Assembly: GCA_044464765.1 (NCBI GenBank)
Contig: JBIQKZ010000013.1
Coordinates: 1 to 64,000 of the forward strand
Reading direction: 5' to 3'
Length of the DNA stretch: 64,000 nucleotides
From: JBIQKZ01 sp044464765
GTDB lineage: Bacteria > Pseudomonadota > Gammaproteobacteria > Burkholderiales > Burkholderiaceae_B
Below, piece by piece: positions 51,467 through 60,444 of this stretch (the stretch's first letter is position 1; the number at the start of each line of letters is the position of its first letter). The notes beneath the pieces were generated by a model, which was given only the letters and a program-made list of their open reading frames with translations, made no database searches and was not told the origin of the DNA. The translations under genes and the position numbers were made by a program.

Positions 51467-53116
51467 CTAGCGCTCTGCGCCTTGACGCTGATGGTCCAGT
51501 GCCGCGTTGATGAAACTGCTGAACAATGGATGCCCGTCGCGTGGCGTGGACGTGAATTCCGGGTGGAACTGCACGCCCATGAACCATGGATGGGAGGGCA
51601 GCTCCATGATTTCCGGTAAATGCTCGGTCGGCGTGCGGGCGCTGATGACCAGCCCGGCCTCTTCCAGCCGGGGCACATACGCGTTATTCACCTCGTAGCG
51701 ATGGCGATGCCGCTCGTACACTTCGGCGCCGTAAATGGCATGCGCCCGAGAGCCGGGCTTGACCGGGCAGCGCTGCGCCCCTTTGCGCATGGTGCCGCCC
51801 AGATCGGACGACTGATCGCGCTTTTCGATCTGGCCTTCGCGGTCCTGCCATTCGGTAATCAAGGCCACCACCGGATGCGGCGTGGACGGATCGAATTCGG
51901 TGCTGTTGGCGCTATCCAGTTTCGCGACATGGCGGGCGAATTCGATGACCGCCAACTGCATGCCCAGGCAGATGCCCAGATAAGGCACGCCGTTTTCACG
52001 CGCATAACGGATGGCTGCGATTTTCCCTTCAGTGCCGCGCTTGCCAAAGCCTCCGGGAACAAGAATGGCATCGAGATGTTCGAGACAGGCCGTGCCGTCT
52101 TCCTCGATAGATTCGGAATCGATATATTCGATGGACACCCGCGAATGCGTGTGTATGCCTGCGTGCACCAGCGCTTCCGTCAGGGATTTATACGACTCGG
52201 TCAGGTCGACGTACTTGCCCACCATGCCGATCTGAATTTCGTGCTTGGGATGCTCGATGGATTCGACCAGGCGGTCCCAGACGGACAGGTCGGCCGGGGG
52301 CGGCGACAGGGCCAACGCATCGCAGACCAAGTTGTCCAGACCCTGCTTATGCAGCATGGATGGAATCTTGTAAATGGAATCGGCGTCCCAGACGGAGATG
52401 ACCGCATCCAGGGGCACATTGGAGAACAGTGAAATCTTGGCCCGCTCGTCGTCGGGCACCGGCCTGTCGGCGCGGCACAACAAGGCATTTGGATAAATAC
52501 CGATTTCGCGCAGCTTTTGCACGGAATGCTGCGTGGGCTTGGTTTTGAGCTCGCCAGCCGACGCAATGAAAGGCACCAGCGTCAGATGAACGAAAGCCGC
52601 ATTATTGCGCCCCAGGCGCAAGCTCATTTGCCGGGCTGCTTCGAGGAAAGGAAGGGATTCGATATCGCCCACGGTGCCGCCGATCTCGACAATGGCGACG
52701 TCGGTCTCGCCATTCCAGGCCGCTTTTGCGCCACGCGCGACGAAATCCTGGATTTCGTTGGTGATGTGGGGGATGACCTGGACCGTCTTGCCCAGGTAAT
52801 CGCCACGGCGCTCTTTGCGCAATACGGATTCGTAGATTTGGCCCGTCGTAAAGTTGTTGACCTTACGCATGCGGGTGGAAATAAAACGTTCGTAGTGGCC
52901 AAGATCAAGGTCGGTTTCAGCGCCGTCTTCAGTGACGAAGACTTCGCCGTGCTGGAAGGGGCTCATGGTGCCGGGATCGACGTTGATATACGGATCGAGC
53001 TTCAGCATGGTGACCCGTAAGCCGCGAGACTCAAGAATCGCGGCAAGAGAAGCAGCAGCAATGCCCTTACCTAGGGAGGACACTACCCCACCCGTGACAA
53101 ACACATATTTGGTCAT
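51467..53116 (-). CDS. pyrG: CTP synthase
   Basis: A 549-residue enzyme that aminates UTP to CTP with glutamine. The synthetase domain begins MTKYVFVTGGVVSSLGKGIAAASL; the glutaminase domain has the catalytic Cys in YLGICLGMQLAVIEFAR (about 375-391) and the His/Glu pair in MGVQFHPEFTSTP. I used the conserved ATG at 53116, not the six-codon longer frame. A TATAAT-type promoter lies about 40 bp upstream. Likely first gene of pyrG-kdsA-exporter. Confidence 0.97.
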   Translation of the reverse strand: MTKYVFVTGGVVSSLGKGIAAASLAAILESRGLRVTMLKLDPYINVDPGTMSPFQHGEVFVTEDGAETDLDLGHYERFISTRMRKVNNFTTGQIYESVLRKERRGDYLGKTVQVIPHITNEIQDFVARGAKAAWNGETDVAIVEIGGTVGDIESLPFLEAARQMSLRLGRNNAAFVHLTLVPFIASAGELKTKPTQHSVQKLREIGIYPNALLCRADRPVPDDERAKISLFSNVPLDAVISVWDADSIYKIPSMLHKQGLDNLVCDALALSPPPADLSVWDRLVESIEHPKHEIQIGMVGKYVDLTESYKSLTEALVHAGIHTHSRVSIEYIDSESIEEDGTACLEHLDAILVPGGFGKRGTEGKIAAIRYARENGVPYLGICLGMQLAVIEFARHVAKLDSANSTEFDPSTPHPVVALITEWQDREGQIEKRDQSSDLGGTMRKGAQRCPVKPGSRAHAIYGAEVYERHRHRYEVNNAYVPRLEEAGLVISARTPTEHLPEIMELPSHPWFMGVQFHPEFTSTPRDGHPLFSSFINAALDHQRQGAER

Positions 53117-53157
53117 AGTTGGCGCCCGGGGCAACCGGGCGTGAGCGGGAAATTGGA

Positions 53158-53186
53158 ATTATAGCCGAGACGCTGGGTCTTTACAG
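53158..53186 (-). promoter_or_regulatory. Possible pyrG promoter
   Basis: On the minus strand a perfect TATAAT (53158-53163) is preceded at 17 bp by TGTAAA, a poor -35. It lies between the aminopeptidase stop and pyrG. Confidence 0.5.
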
Positions 53187-54974
53187 ACGCTCTGTGCGCG
53201 CGATCAACCACCGTTTTGCCTCGCCATGGACGAGCGGTTCCAGGCGTTTGCGCACCTGTGCGTGATAGGCGTCGAGCCACTCGCGCTCGGACGGTGTAAG
53301 GTGGGGAACATCGATGCAGCGCGTATCAATAGGGCATAAAGTAAGCGTCTCGAAACGCAGGAATTCACCGAATTCAGACTGTGCCGCCGGCTGGTTCACC
53401 ACCAGGTTCTCGATGCGAATGCCCCATTTGCCCGGTCGATACAAGCCGGGTTCGTTCGACGTGATCATTCCCTCGTGCATGCCCATATGCGGATTAATGG
53501 GGGTGCGATAGGAAATCGACTGTGGCCCCTCGTGGACATTCAAGAAGTAGCCAACGCCGTGACCCGTGCCGTGGCCATATTCGGCTGCAATGCTCCAGAT
53601 AGGCAGGCGCGCCAACGGATCAAGCATAGGCGCCGGAATGCCTTTGGGAAACACCGCCTGGGACAAGGCAATCATGCCTTTGAGCACGGCCGTGTAATCG
53701 CGCTTTTGCTCGGGGCTTGGCGTGCCCACCGGCACGACGCGGGTAATATCGGTGGTGCCGCCCAGGTATTGGCCGCCCGAGTCGATCAACAACAGGCCAT
53801 CGCCCTGGATCACGGCATGCGAAGCCTGGGTGGCATGATAGTGCGGCATCGCCCCGTTGGCGTTGAATGCGGCGATCGTCGAAAAACTGGGGCAGACAAA
53901 ACCATCGCGCTGGGCCCGGGCCTGTGTGATGCGCTCGTCGATGGTGAGTTCGGTAATGGTTTGATTGCCCAGAGTCGCCTCGAACCAGGCAAAGAATTCG
54001 CAGAGCGCTGCGCCATCTTGCTCCATGGCGTGCCGCACATGCGCGATCTCGGCATCGTTCTTGCGCGACTTGAGCAGTTGCGAAGGGTTCAGACTTTCAA
54101 TCATGCGCGTCTGCCCGGCGGCTTGCACGACGCCCACGGTGGCACGCGCCGGATCCACCAGCAACGCCTGCTCGTCCCCAAGCTGGGCCAACGCAGGGCC
54201 CACCTGTTCGTAGCCATGCAGGGACACACCCTCGCGCATTAATACGCTGCGCACAGATGCATCGAACTTGGCCGGATCGGCAAACAAACGGACGTCGTTC
54301 AACCCAACCAGAGCGTGCGCCAGGAATACCGGGTTATACGAAACATCGCCCCCCCGCAGGTTGAATATCCAGGCAATATCATCCAGCGACGAAATCAGGT
54401 GCCACTGAGCACCGTGTTCGCGCATGGCCTGCCGAACGGCGGCCAGATTGTCAGCCACACGGCGGCAGGCGTGAGGGGGCTGATGCGGATAGACGGGAGC
54501 GAACGGCAACGGGGGGCGATCCGGCCAAACCTCGCTGACCAAATCGTGGTCGGTCACCAGCCTGATCTTCTTTGCGTCAAGGGTTCGAGCCCACTGCCGA
54601 TGGGTTTGAACGCTCAGGCCCATGCCGTCGGTGAACACCGCCGCATTTTCAGGAAGCGTCTGGGCCAACCAATCGACCAAGCTCGGGACATCGGGGTCGC
54701 CGGCCCGCATGGTTTGCACACCCGTGCCCGCAAGATCGTTATCCGCCTGCTCCCAATAGCGGCTATCCGTCCAGAGCCCTGCAAAATCGGCCGTAACCAC
54801 CAGGGTGCCCGCCGACCCCTCGAAACCGCTCAACCAGGCCCGTCCTTGCCAGTGGCCGGGCAAGTATTCCGACAGGTGGGGATCGGACGACAGCACGATG
54901 CAGGCATCTGCGTGCGCACGCTGCATGGCGCCGCGCAACGCCTGGATACGCCCGGAAAAAACACTAGTGCTCAT
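53181..54974 (-). CDS. Xaa-Pro aminopeptidase (M24B family)
   Basis: A 597-residue metallopeptidase that removes N-terminal residues next to proline. It is the long, three-domain form like eukaryotic XPNPEP1, not the 440-residue PepP. Two creatinase-like N-terminal domains come first. The catalytic domain has metal ligands in DSGGQYLGGTTDITRV (two Asp), HGTGHGVGYFLNVHEG (His) and NEPGLY / GIRIENLV (two Glu). I took the ATG at 54974, which gives MSTSVFSGRIQALRGAM; the earlier frame start has no support. Confidence 0.93.
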   Translation of the reverse strand: MSTSVFSGRIQALRGAMQRAHADACIVLSSDPHLSEYLPGHWQGRAWLSGFEGSAGTLVVTADFAGLWTDSRYWEQADNDLAGTGVQTMRAGDPDVPSLVDWLAQTLPENAAVFTDGMGLSVQTHRQWARTLDAKKIRLVTDHDLVSEVWPDRPPLPFAPVYPHQPPHACRRVADNLAAVRQAMREHGAQWHLISSLDDIAWIFNLRGGDVSYNPVFLAHALVGLNDVRLFADPAKFDASVRSVLMREGVSLHGYEQVGPALAQLGDEQALLVDPARATVGVVQAAGQTRMIESLNPSQLLKSRKNDAEIAHVRHAMEQDGAALCEFFAWFEATLGNQTITELTIDERITQARAQRDGFVCPSFSTIAAFNANGAMPHYHATQASHAVIQGDGLLLIDSGGQYLGGTTDITRVVPVGTPSPEQKRDYTAVLKGMIALSQAVFPKGIPAPMLDPLARLPIWSIAAEYGHGTGHGVGYFLNVHEGPQSISYRTPINPHMGMHEGMITSNEPGLYRPGKWGIRIENLVVNQPAAQSEFGEFLRFETLTLCPIDTRCIDVPHLTPSEREWLDAYHAQVRKRLEPLVHGEAKRWLIARTERL

Positions 54975-55075
54975 GATCAATCCTTTAGTTGCAGGCGCCG
55001 TGAAGCAGCCCCGCGGCAAAAAAACAGCGCCTACCCACAGGGTTAAGCGCTGTCATTGCGGCCCGCGTGCACGGG

Positions 55076-55729
55076 TCAGGCCACAGCCGAAACATCCAGT
55101 TTGGCGGTCGTCTTGGCCTTGACCTCGTCGACCGTGACGCCCGTGGCAAGTTCGGTGAGCTTGAGGCCGTCTGGGGTGACCTCGAAGACACCCAGGTCGG
55201 TGATGATCATGTCGACGACACCCACGCCGGTAAGCGGCAGCGTGCATTCGGGAAGAAGCTTGAAGTCTTCAGTGCCATCTTTCTTTTTGGCGACATGGTC
55301 CATCAGCACGACCACCCGGCCAACGCCCGCGACAAGGTCCATGGCGCCGCCCATTCCCTTGATCATCTTGCCCGGAATCATCCAGTTGGCCAGGTCGCCT
55401 TTTTCGGAGACCTGCATGGCGCCCAAGATGGCGATATCGATCTTCCCGCCGCGTATCATTGCAAACGAGTCGGCGGACGAGAAAATCGACGACCCGGGCA
55501 ATGTAGTGACCGTCTGCTTGCCGGCATTGATCAGGTCGGCGTCGATTTCTTCTTCGGTGGGAAAAGGGCCGATGCCCAGCAAGCCATTTTCGGACTGCAA
55601 CCAGACCTCGACACCTTTGGGCACATGGTTGGCCACCAGGGTCGGCATGCCGATCCCCAGGTTCACGTAAAAGCCATCCTGCAATTCACGGGCGGCGCGA
55701 GCCGCCATTTCATCACGATTCCAAGCCAT
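55076..55729 (-). CDS. scoB: Succinyl-CoA:3-ketoacid CoA-transferase subunit B
   Basis: A 217-residue beta subunit that with ScoA moves CoA from succinyl-CoA to acetoacetate. The catalytic Glu is in VWLQSENGLLGIGP (about residues 43-56), and YVNLGIGMPTLVANHVP and IFSSADSFAMIRGGKIDIAILGAMQV follow the family. I placed the start at 55729, 13 bp after the scoA stop; the frame is open upstream only inside scoA. Degrades ketone bodies or supports polyhydroxybutyrate turnover. Confidence 0.95.
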   Translation of the reverse strand: MAWNRDEMAARAARELQDGFYVNLGIGMPTLVANHVPKGVEVWLQSENGLLGIGPFPTEEEIDADLINAGKQTVTTLPGSSIFSSADSFAMIRGGKIDIAILGAMQVSEKGDLANWMIPGKMIKGMGGAMDLVAGVGRVVVLMDHVAKKKDGTEDFKLLPECTLPLTGVGVVDMIITDLGVFEVTPDGLKLTELATGVTVDEVKAKTTAKLDVSAVA

Positions 55730-55742
55730 TGTTCTGTTCTCC

Positions 55743-56441
55743 TCAAGCCTTGCGGATAGTACGCTGCTCGATGCGTTTTTCGGGGTTCTGGTTGAGCACA
55801 ATGCGGTGGACATAGATGCCCGGCAAATGCACGGCATCGGGATCCAGAGCGCCCGTTTCGACAACCTCTTCGACCTCGACCACGGTGATGCGACCCGCCA
55901 TGGCCACATTCGGGTTGAAGTTGCGGGCCGTTTTGTTAAATACCAGATTGCCGCTGCGGTCGGCAGTTTGCGCCTTGACCAGGGACACGTCGGGCACGAT
56001 GGAGCGCTCCATGAGATAGATTTCGCCATCGAACTCGCGGGTTTCCTTGCCGTCGGCCACAATCGTGCCCACACCGGTTTTCGTGAAAAAGGCCGGGATG
56101 CCCGCCCCGCCCGCGCGCAGTTTCTCTGCCAGGGTTCCTTGAGGAGTGAATTCCAGCTCGAGTTCGCCGGCCAGGTATTGGCGCTCGAATTCTTTATTCT
56201 CGCCAACGTACGAAGCAATCATCTTCTTGATCTGTCGTGTTTCCAGCAACTGGCCCAGGCCGAATCCGTCGACGCCCGCGTTGTTGCTGACGCAGGTAAG
56301 GTTCTGAACATTCGAATCGCGCAATGCGGCGATCAGTGCCTCGGGAATCCCGCACAAGCCAAACCCGCCCACGGCAATCGTCTGGCCGTCGGCCACGATG
56401 CCCTTGAGCGCTTCTTCGGCACTTCCATAGACTTTATCCAT
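55743..56441 (-). CDS. scoA: Succinyl-CoA:3-ketoacid CoA-transferase subunit A
   Basis: A 232-residue alpha subunit. The CoA-binding GGFGLCGIPEALI (about 25-37), NNAGVDGFGLGQLLETRQIKKMI and GTLAEKLRAGGAGIPAFFTKTGVGT are diagnostic of the family. GGAG four bases before the ATG at 56441 is tight but matches the usual N-terminus MDKVYGSAEEAL. It is the first gene of scoAB and divergent from etfD across 216 bp. Confidence 0.96.
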   Translation of the reverse strand: MDKVYGSAEEALKGIVADGQTIAVGGFGLCGIPEALIAALRDSNVQNLTCVSNNAGVDGFGLGQLLETRQIKKMIASYVGENKEFERQYLAGELELEFTPQGTLAEKLRAGGAGIPAFFTKTGVGTIVADGKETREFDGEIYLMERSIVPDVSLVKAQTADRSGNLVFNKTARNFNPNVAMAGRITVVEVEEVVETGALDPDAVHLPGIYVHRIVLNQNPEKRIEQRTIRKA

Positions 56442-56536
56442 TACTCCATCCCTAGAAAAAAATACAGCCCACAACCCGGGCCATGCTCTGCACTCCGGAA
56501 GGCTTAAGTATAACGGCAACAAATTACCGGCCAGGC

Positions 56537-56557
56537 TTGTATCAACTTACAATACAA
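56537..56557. promoter_or_regulatory. Inverted repeat overlapping the etfD promoter
   Basis: TTGTAT-N9-ATACAA is a perfect 6-bp-arm inverted repeat that overlaps the predicted -35 of etfD in the scoAB/etfD divergent gap. Its size suits a dimeric repressor such as a TetR-type fatty-acid regulator, but it does not match a consensus I know. Confidence 0.4.
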
Positions 56558-56574
56558 TCGCGCATTACTATAAT
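56546..56574 (+). promoter_or_regulatory. Predicted promoter for etfD
   Basis: CTTACA at 56546-56551 and a perfect TATAAT at 56569-56574 are 17 bp apart, 83 bp before the etfD start. Confidence 0.6.
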
Positions 56575-56657
56575 GAAAGTCACTACTCACGCCGCTTCCC
56601 CATCAAGCGGGCAAACTTAAATGCAGGCGTGCAAACAGAAACAAGGAGAACAATCCA

Positions 56658-58304
56658 ATGGCTGAGCGCGAATCAATGGAATACGACGTGGTCGTCGTGG
56701 GCGCCGGCCCTGCGGGGCTGGCCACGGCCATCCGATTGAAACAGCTTGCCACCGAAAGCGGGCAGGAAATCAGCGTCTGTGTACTGGAAAAGGCCTCGGA
56801 GATCGGGGCGCACATCCTGTCGGGCGCCGTCATGGACACCCAGGCGCTTGATGAACTCATCCCCGACTGGAAAGAAAAAGGCGCGCCGCTGGACACCCCT
56901 GTCACCGACGACAAATTCCTTTTTCTGACCAAGACCAAGGCCTATTCCACTCCAGGCTGGATGCTGCCCGCCTGTTTCAAGAACCACGGCAATTACGTCG
57001 TACGGCTGGGCAACGTCGTTAAATGGATGGGCGAACAGGCAGAAAGCCTGGGCGTCGACGTTTTCCCAGGCTTCGCCGCCGCCGAAATCCTGTATACGGA
57101 CACTGGCGCTGTTCGCGGGGTGGCCACCGGCGACATGGGCGTCGCACGCGATGGCTCCCACACGCCCAATTACCAACCAGGCATGGAGCTCCATGCGCGC
57201 TACACCATCTTCGCCGAAGGTTCGCGCGGCCAGTTGGGCCGCCAACTGATCGAACGCTTCAAGCTCGACGCCGACAGCGATCCGCAAAGCTACGCCATCG
57301 GCATCAAGGAAATGTGGGAGGTCGATCCCTCCCAGGCCAAGCCCGGGCTGGTCATGCATACATCGGGCTGGCCGCTCGACTCGGACACCTACGGCGGCTC
57401 TTTTCTATACCATCTGTCGGGAAACCTGGTCGTTGTCGGTCTGGTCGTGGGCCTGGACTACGCCAATCCCTGGCTGTCGCCGTTCGACGAGTTCCAGCGG
57501 TTCAAAACCCACCCGGAAATCCGCAAGACATTCGAAGGCGCCAAGCGCATTGCATACGGCGCCCGCTCCCTGACCGCCGGCGGCCTGCAATCATTGCCCA
57601 AGCTGATCTTCCCGGGCGGCGCCATGGTTGGCTGCGAAGCCGGCTTCCTGAACGCCTCGCGCATCAAAGGCAGCCACTCAGCAATAAAAAGCGGCTCGCT
57701 GGCCGCTCAGGCGACTTTCGAAGCTCTGACATCCGATCGCCGGCACGACGAACTATCGTCTTATCCTGCGGCATTCAACAAGTCGTGGCTGCACGAAGAG
57801 CTGAATAAATCGCGCAATTTCAAACAGTGGTTCAAGAAAGGCCGCACAGTCGGCACCCTCATGACCGGCATAGAACAATGGCTGTTCAAGGGCAAGATGC
57901 CCTGGACCATCGGCCACAGCAAGCCAGACCACGCCTGCCTGCAACCCGCGGCGGAATGCGCCCGGATCGACTACCCCAAGCCCGACGGCAAGCTCACCTT
58001 CGACCGGCTCAGCTCGGTGTTCATTTCGAACACCAACCACGAAGAAAACGAGCCCATCCACCTTACCTTGAAGGACGACACGATTCCCGTCTCGGTGAAC
58101 CTGGCCAAATACGCCGGCCCCGAAGCCCGCTACTGCCCGGCCGGCGTGTACGAATTCGTCAAAACAGAAACAGGGGGCGATCGCCTGCAGATCAACGCGC
58201 AAAACTGCGTGCACTGCAAAACCTGCGACATTAAAGACCCCACGCAGAACATCGTGTGGGTTGCGCCCCAAGGGGGCGAAGGGCCGGTTTACAACGGTAT
58301 GTAA
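56658..58304 (+). CDS. etfD: Electron-transfer flavoprotein:ubiquinone oxidoreductase
   Basis: A 548-residue inner-membrane-associated flavoprotein that passes electrons from ETF to ubiquinone during fatty-acid and amino-acid oxidation. FAD-binding VVVVGAGPAGLATAIRL is at about residues 11-27, and GGAMVGCEAGFLNASRIKGSH and WPLDSDTYGGSFLYH mark the family. The C-terminal [4Fe-4S] site is CVHCKTCDIKDPTQNIVW. AAGGAG at 56643-56648 supports the start. ETF subunit genes are not in the window. Confidence 0.97.
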   Translation: MAERESMEYDVVVVGAGPAGLATAIRLKQLATESGQEISVCVLEKASEIGAHILSGAVMDTQALDELIPDWKEKGAPLDTPVTDDKFLFLTKTKAYSTPGWMLPACFKNHGNYVVRLGNVVKWMGEQAESLGVDVFPGFAAAEILYTDTGAVRGVATGDMGVARDGSHTPNYQPGMELHARYTIFAEGSRGQLGRQLIERFKLDADSDPQSYAIGIKEMWEVDPSQAKPGLVMHTSGWPLDSDTYGGSFLYHLSGNLVVVGLVVGLDYANPWLSPFDEFQRFKTHPEIRKTFEGAKRIAYGARSLTAGGLQSLPKLIFPGGAMVGCEAGFLNASRIKGSHSAIKSGSLAAQATFEALTSDRRHDELSSYPAAFNKSWLHEELNKSRNFKQWFKKGRTVGTLMTGIEQWLFKGKMPWTIGHSKPDHACLQPAAECARIDYPKPDGKLTFDRLSSVFISNTNHEENEPIHLTLKDDTIPVSVNLAKYAGPEARYCPAGVYEFVKTETGGDRLQINAQNCVHCKTCDIKDPTQNIVWVAPQGGEGPVYNGM

Positions 58305-58332
58305 TCGCCGCAGCGCCTATGCAGACGCATCC

Positions 58333-58390
58333 AGCCAGGCAGGCGCGCTGCCTGGCTCACGGATCAATCGCCCCACCGGGCGATTGATCC
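58333..58390. terminator. Two strong hairpins between convergent etfD and acs
   Basis: AGCCAGGCAG-N5-CTGCCTGGCT (58333-58357) is a perfect 10-bp stem. GGATCAATCGCCC-N4-GGGCGATTGATCC (58361-58390) is a perfect 13-bp stem. Neither has a T-run on either strand, so they probably protect or define 3' ends of both messages. Confidence 0.6.
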
Positions 58391-58400
58391 ATTCAGCACA

Positions 58401-60380
58401 CTACACCGACTCGGACAATTGGTCCAGGATCGCTGGGTTTTCCAGCGTGGATACGTCCTGGGTGATTTTCTCGCCCTTGGCTACGATGCGCAGCAGGCGG
58501 CGCATGATTTTGCCTGAGCGCGTCTTGGGCAGGTTCTCGCCAAAGCGTATGTCTTTGGGCTTGGCGATGGGACCGATTTCTTTCGCCACCCAGTCGCGCA
58601 GCTCTTTGCCCAATGCCACCGCCTCTTCACCCTCGGGACGTTCACGCTTCAGGACCACAAAGGCAACCACCGCCTCGCCCGTGGTTGAGTCGGGACGGCC
58701 CACGACGGCTGCCTCGGCAACCATGGGGTGGGACACCAGGGCAGACTCGACCTCCATGGTGCCCAGCCGGTGACCGGACACGTTCAACACATCGTCGACC
58801 CGGCCCATAATCCAGAAGTAGCCATCGGAATCGACCTGCGCGCTGTCGCCGGCCAGGTAGTGGCCATTGAGTTCCGGCGGGAAATAGCTTTTCTTGAAAC
58901 GCTCTGGATCACCCCAGACCGTGCGTATCATGCCCGGCCACGGGCGCTTGATCACCAGGAAACCGCCTTTGCCCGACGGCACTTCGTTACCGGCCTCGTC
59001 GACAATGCCTGCGGAAATGCCCGGCAACGGTAAGGTGCACGAACCGGGCTTGAGCGGCGTGGCGCCCGGCAAAGGCGTGATCATGTGCGCGCCGGTTTCC
59101 GTTTGCCACCAGGTATCGATAACCGGGCAACGCTCGCCGCCCACATTGGTGTAATACCACACCCAGGCTTCGGGATTGATGGGTTCCCCCACCGAACCGA
59201 TAATGCGCAGGCTATCCATATTGTATTTGCGCGGATGGTGCTCGGGCGAGGCTTCCGCTGCCTTGGTCAGCGAACGGATGGCCGTAGGCGCCGTGTAGAA
59301 CACGGTAACCTTGTGCCGCTCGATCATCTCCCAGAAACGCCCGGCGTGGGGGTAGGTAGGCACGCCTTCAAACACGATTTGCGTCAAGCCGGCCGCCAAC
59401 GGGCCATAGGTAATATATGTGTGCCCCGTGACCCAGCCAACGTCCGCCGTGCACCAGAAAACATCGCTGTCCTTGGCATCGAATGTCCATTTGACGGTAA
59501 GCAGCGCCCACAACAGGAAACCCGCGGTGGCGTGCTGAACACCCTTAGGCTTGCCCGTGGAGCCCGAGGTATACAAAATGAACAGCGGGTGCTCGGCATC
59601 CAGGACGACCGGCGCGCATTCGCTTGCCTGGCCATCGCACACATCGTGCATCCAGAGGTCGGTTTTCGAATTCCAGGCCACCTCGCCGCCCGTGCGCCGA
59701 TACACAATCACATTACGCACGGCCTCGCAGCCGCCCATGGCAATGGCCTCGTCGACCGCCGACTTCAACCCGATGGTCCGGCCGCCGCGCACCTGCTCGT
59801 CGGCGGTAAGGACCAGAGTGGCCCCGACATCGACAATCCGGTCGTTGAGACTCTTGGACGAAAAACCGCCAAACACAACCGAGTGGATAATGCCCAGTCG
59901 GGCGCACGCCTGCATGGCGACGACCGCCTCGATGGACATGGGCAGATAGATAATGGCGCGCTCGCCGGCCTTGTAGCCCAGCGCCTGAATGCCATTGGCG
60001 AACTGACATACGCGCGCATGCAGCTCTTTATAGGTGATCTTGGAGACCGTGCCGTCATCGGCTTCGAAAATTATGGCGGTTTTATTCTCGGTGGGCGTTC
60101 CCAGATGACGATCCAGACAATTGGCCGAGACATTCATCTGGCCGCCGGTGAACCATTTGTAAAACGGCGCGTCGGACGAATCCAGCACCTGGGTGAATGG
60201 CTTGTCCCAGTTGAGGTTTTCGCGCGCCAGGCGGCCCCAGAATTCATCGGGCGACTTTTCCGCTTCGTCATACAACGCCTGGTAGGCCTTCATGCCGGAA
60301 ATATTCGCATCACGCACCAACTGCACGGGCGGTTGGAAAACACGTTTTTCGACCAGGATCGAATCAATCGTGGAAGACAT
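58401..60380 (-). CDS. acs: Acetyl-CoA synthetase
   Basis: A 659-residue AMP-forming acetate-CoA ligase. The P-loop YTSGSTGKPKG is near residues 265-275, WWQTETGAHMITPLPG near 419 is the A5 region, and the A10 catalytic lysine is in RSGKIMRRLLR near 611, the lysine that is reversibly acetylated in characterised enzymes. It is complete and so contrasts with the degenerate ligase-like protein at 43140-44453. AGGAGC precedes the ATG at 60380. Confidence 0.97.
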   Translation of the reverse strand: MSSTIDSILVEKRVFQPPVQLVRDANISGMKAYQALYDEAEKSPDEFWGRLARENLNWDKPFTQVLDSSDAPFYKWFTGGQMNVSANCLDRHLGTPTENKTAIIFEADDGTVSKITYKELHARVCQFANGIQALGYKAGERAIIYLPMSIEAVVAMQACARLGIIHSVVFGGFSSKSLNDRIVDVGATLVLTADEQVRGGRTIGLKSAVDEAIAMGGCEAVRNVIVYRRTGGEVAWNSKTDLWMHDVCDGQASECAPVVLDAEHPLFILYTSGSTGKPKGVQHATAGFLLWALLTVKWTFDAKDSDVFWCTADVGWVTGHTYITYGPLAAGLTQIVFEGVPTYPHAGRFWEMIERHKVTVFYTAPTAIRSLTKAAEASPEHHPRKYNMDSLRIIGSVGEPINPEAWVWYYTNVGGERCPVIDTWWQTETGAHMITPLPGATPLKPGSCTLPLPGISAGIVDEAGNEVPSGKGGFLVIKRPWPGMIRTVWGDPERFKKSYFPPELNGHYLAGDSAQVDSDGYFWIMGRVDDVLNVSGHRLGTMEVESALVSHPMVAEAAVVGRPDSTTGEAVVAFVVLKRERPEGEEAVALGKELRDWVAKEIGPIAKPKDIRFGENLPKTRSGKIMRRLLRIVAKGEKITQDVSTLENPAILDQLSESV

Positions 60381-60444
60381 AAATTGCTCCTAATTTAATT
60401 GGTTGTTGTGCCATTGGTTTTAGCCTTTCAGTCTGACGGCAGAC

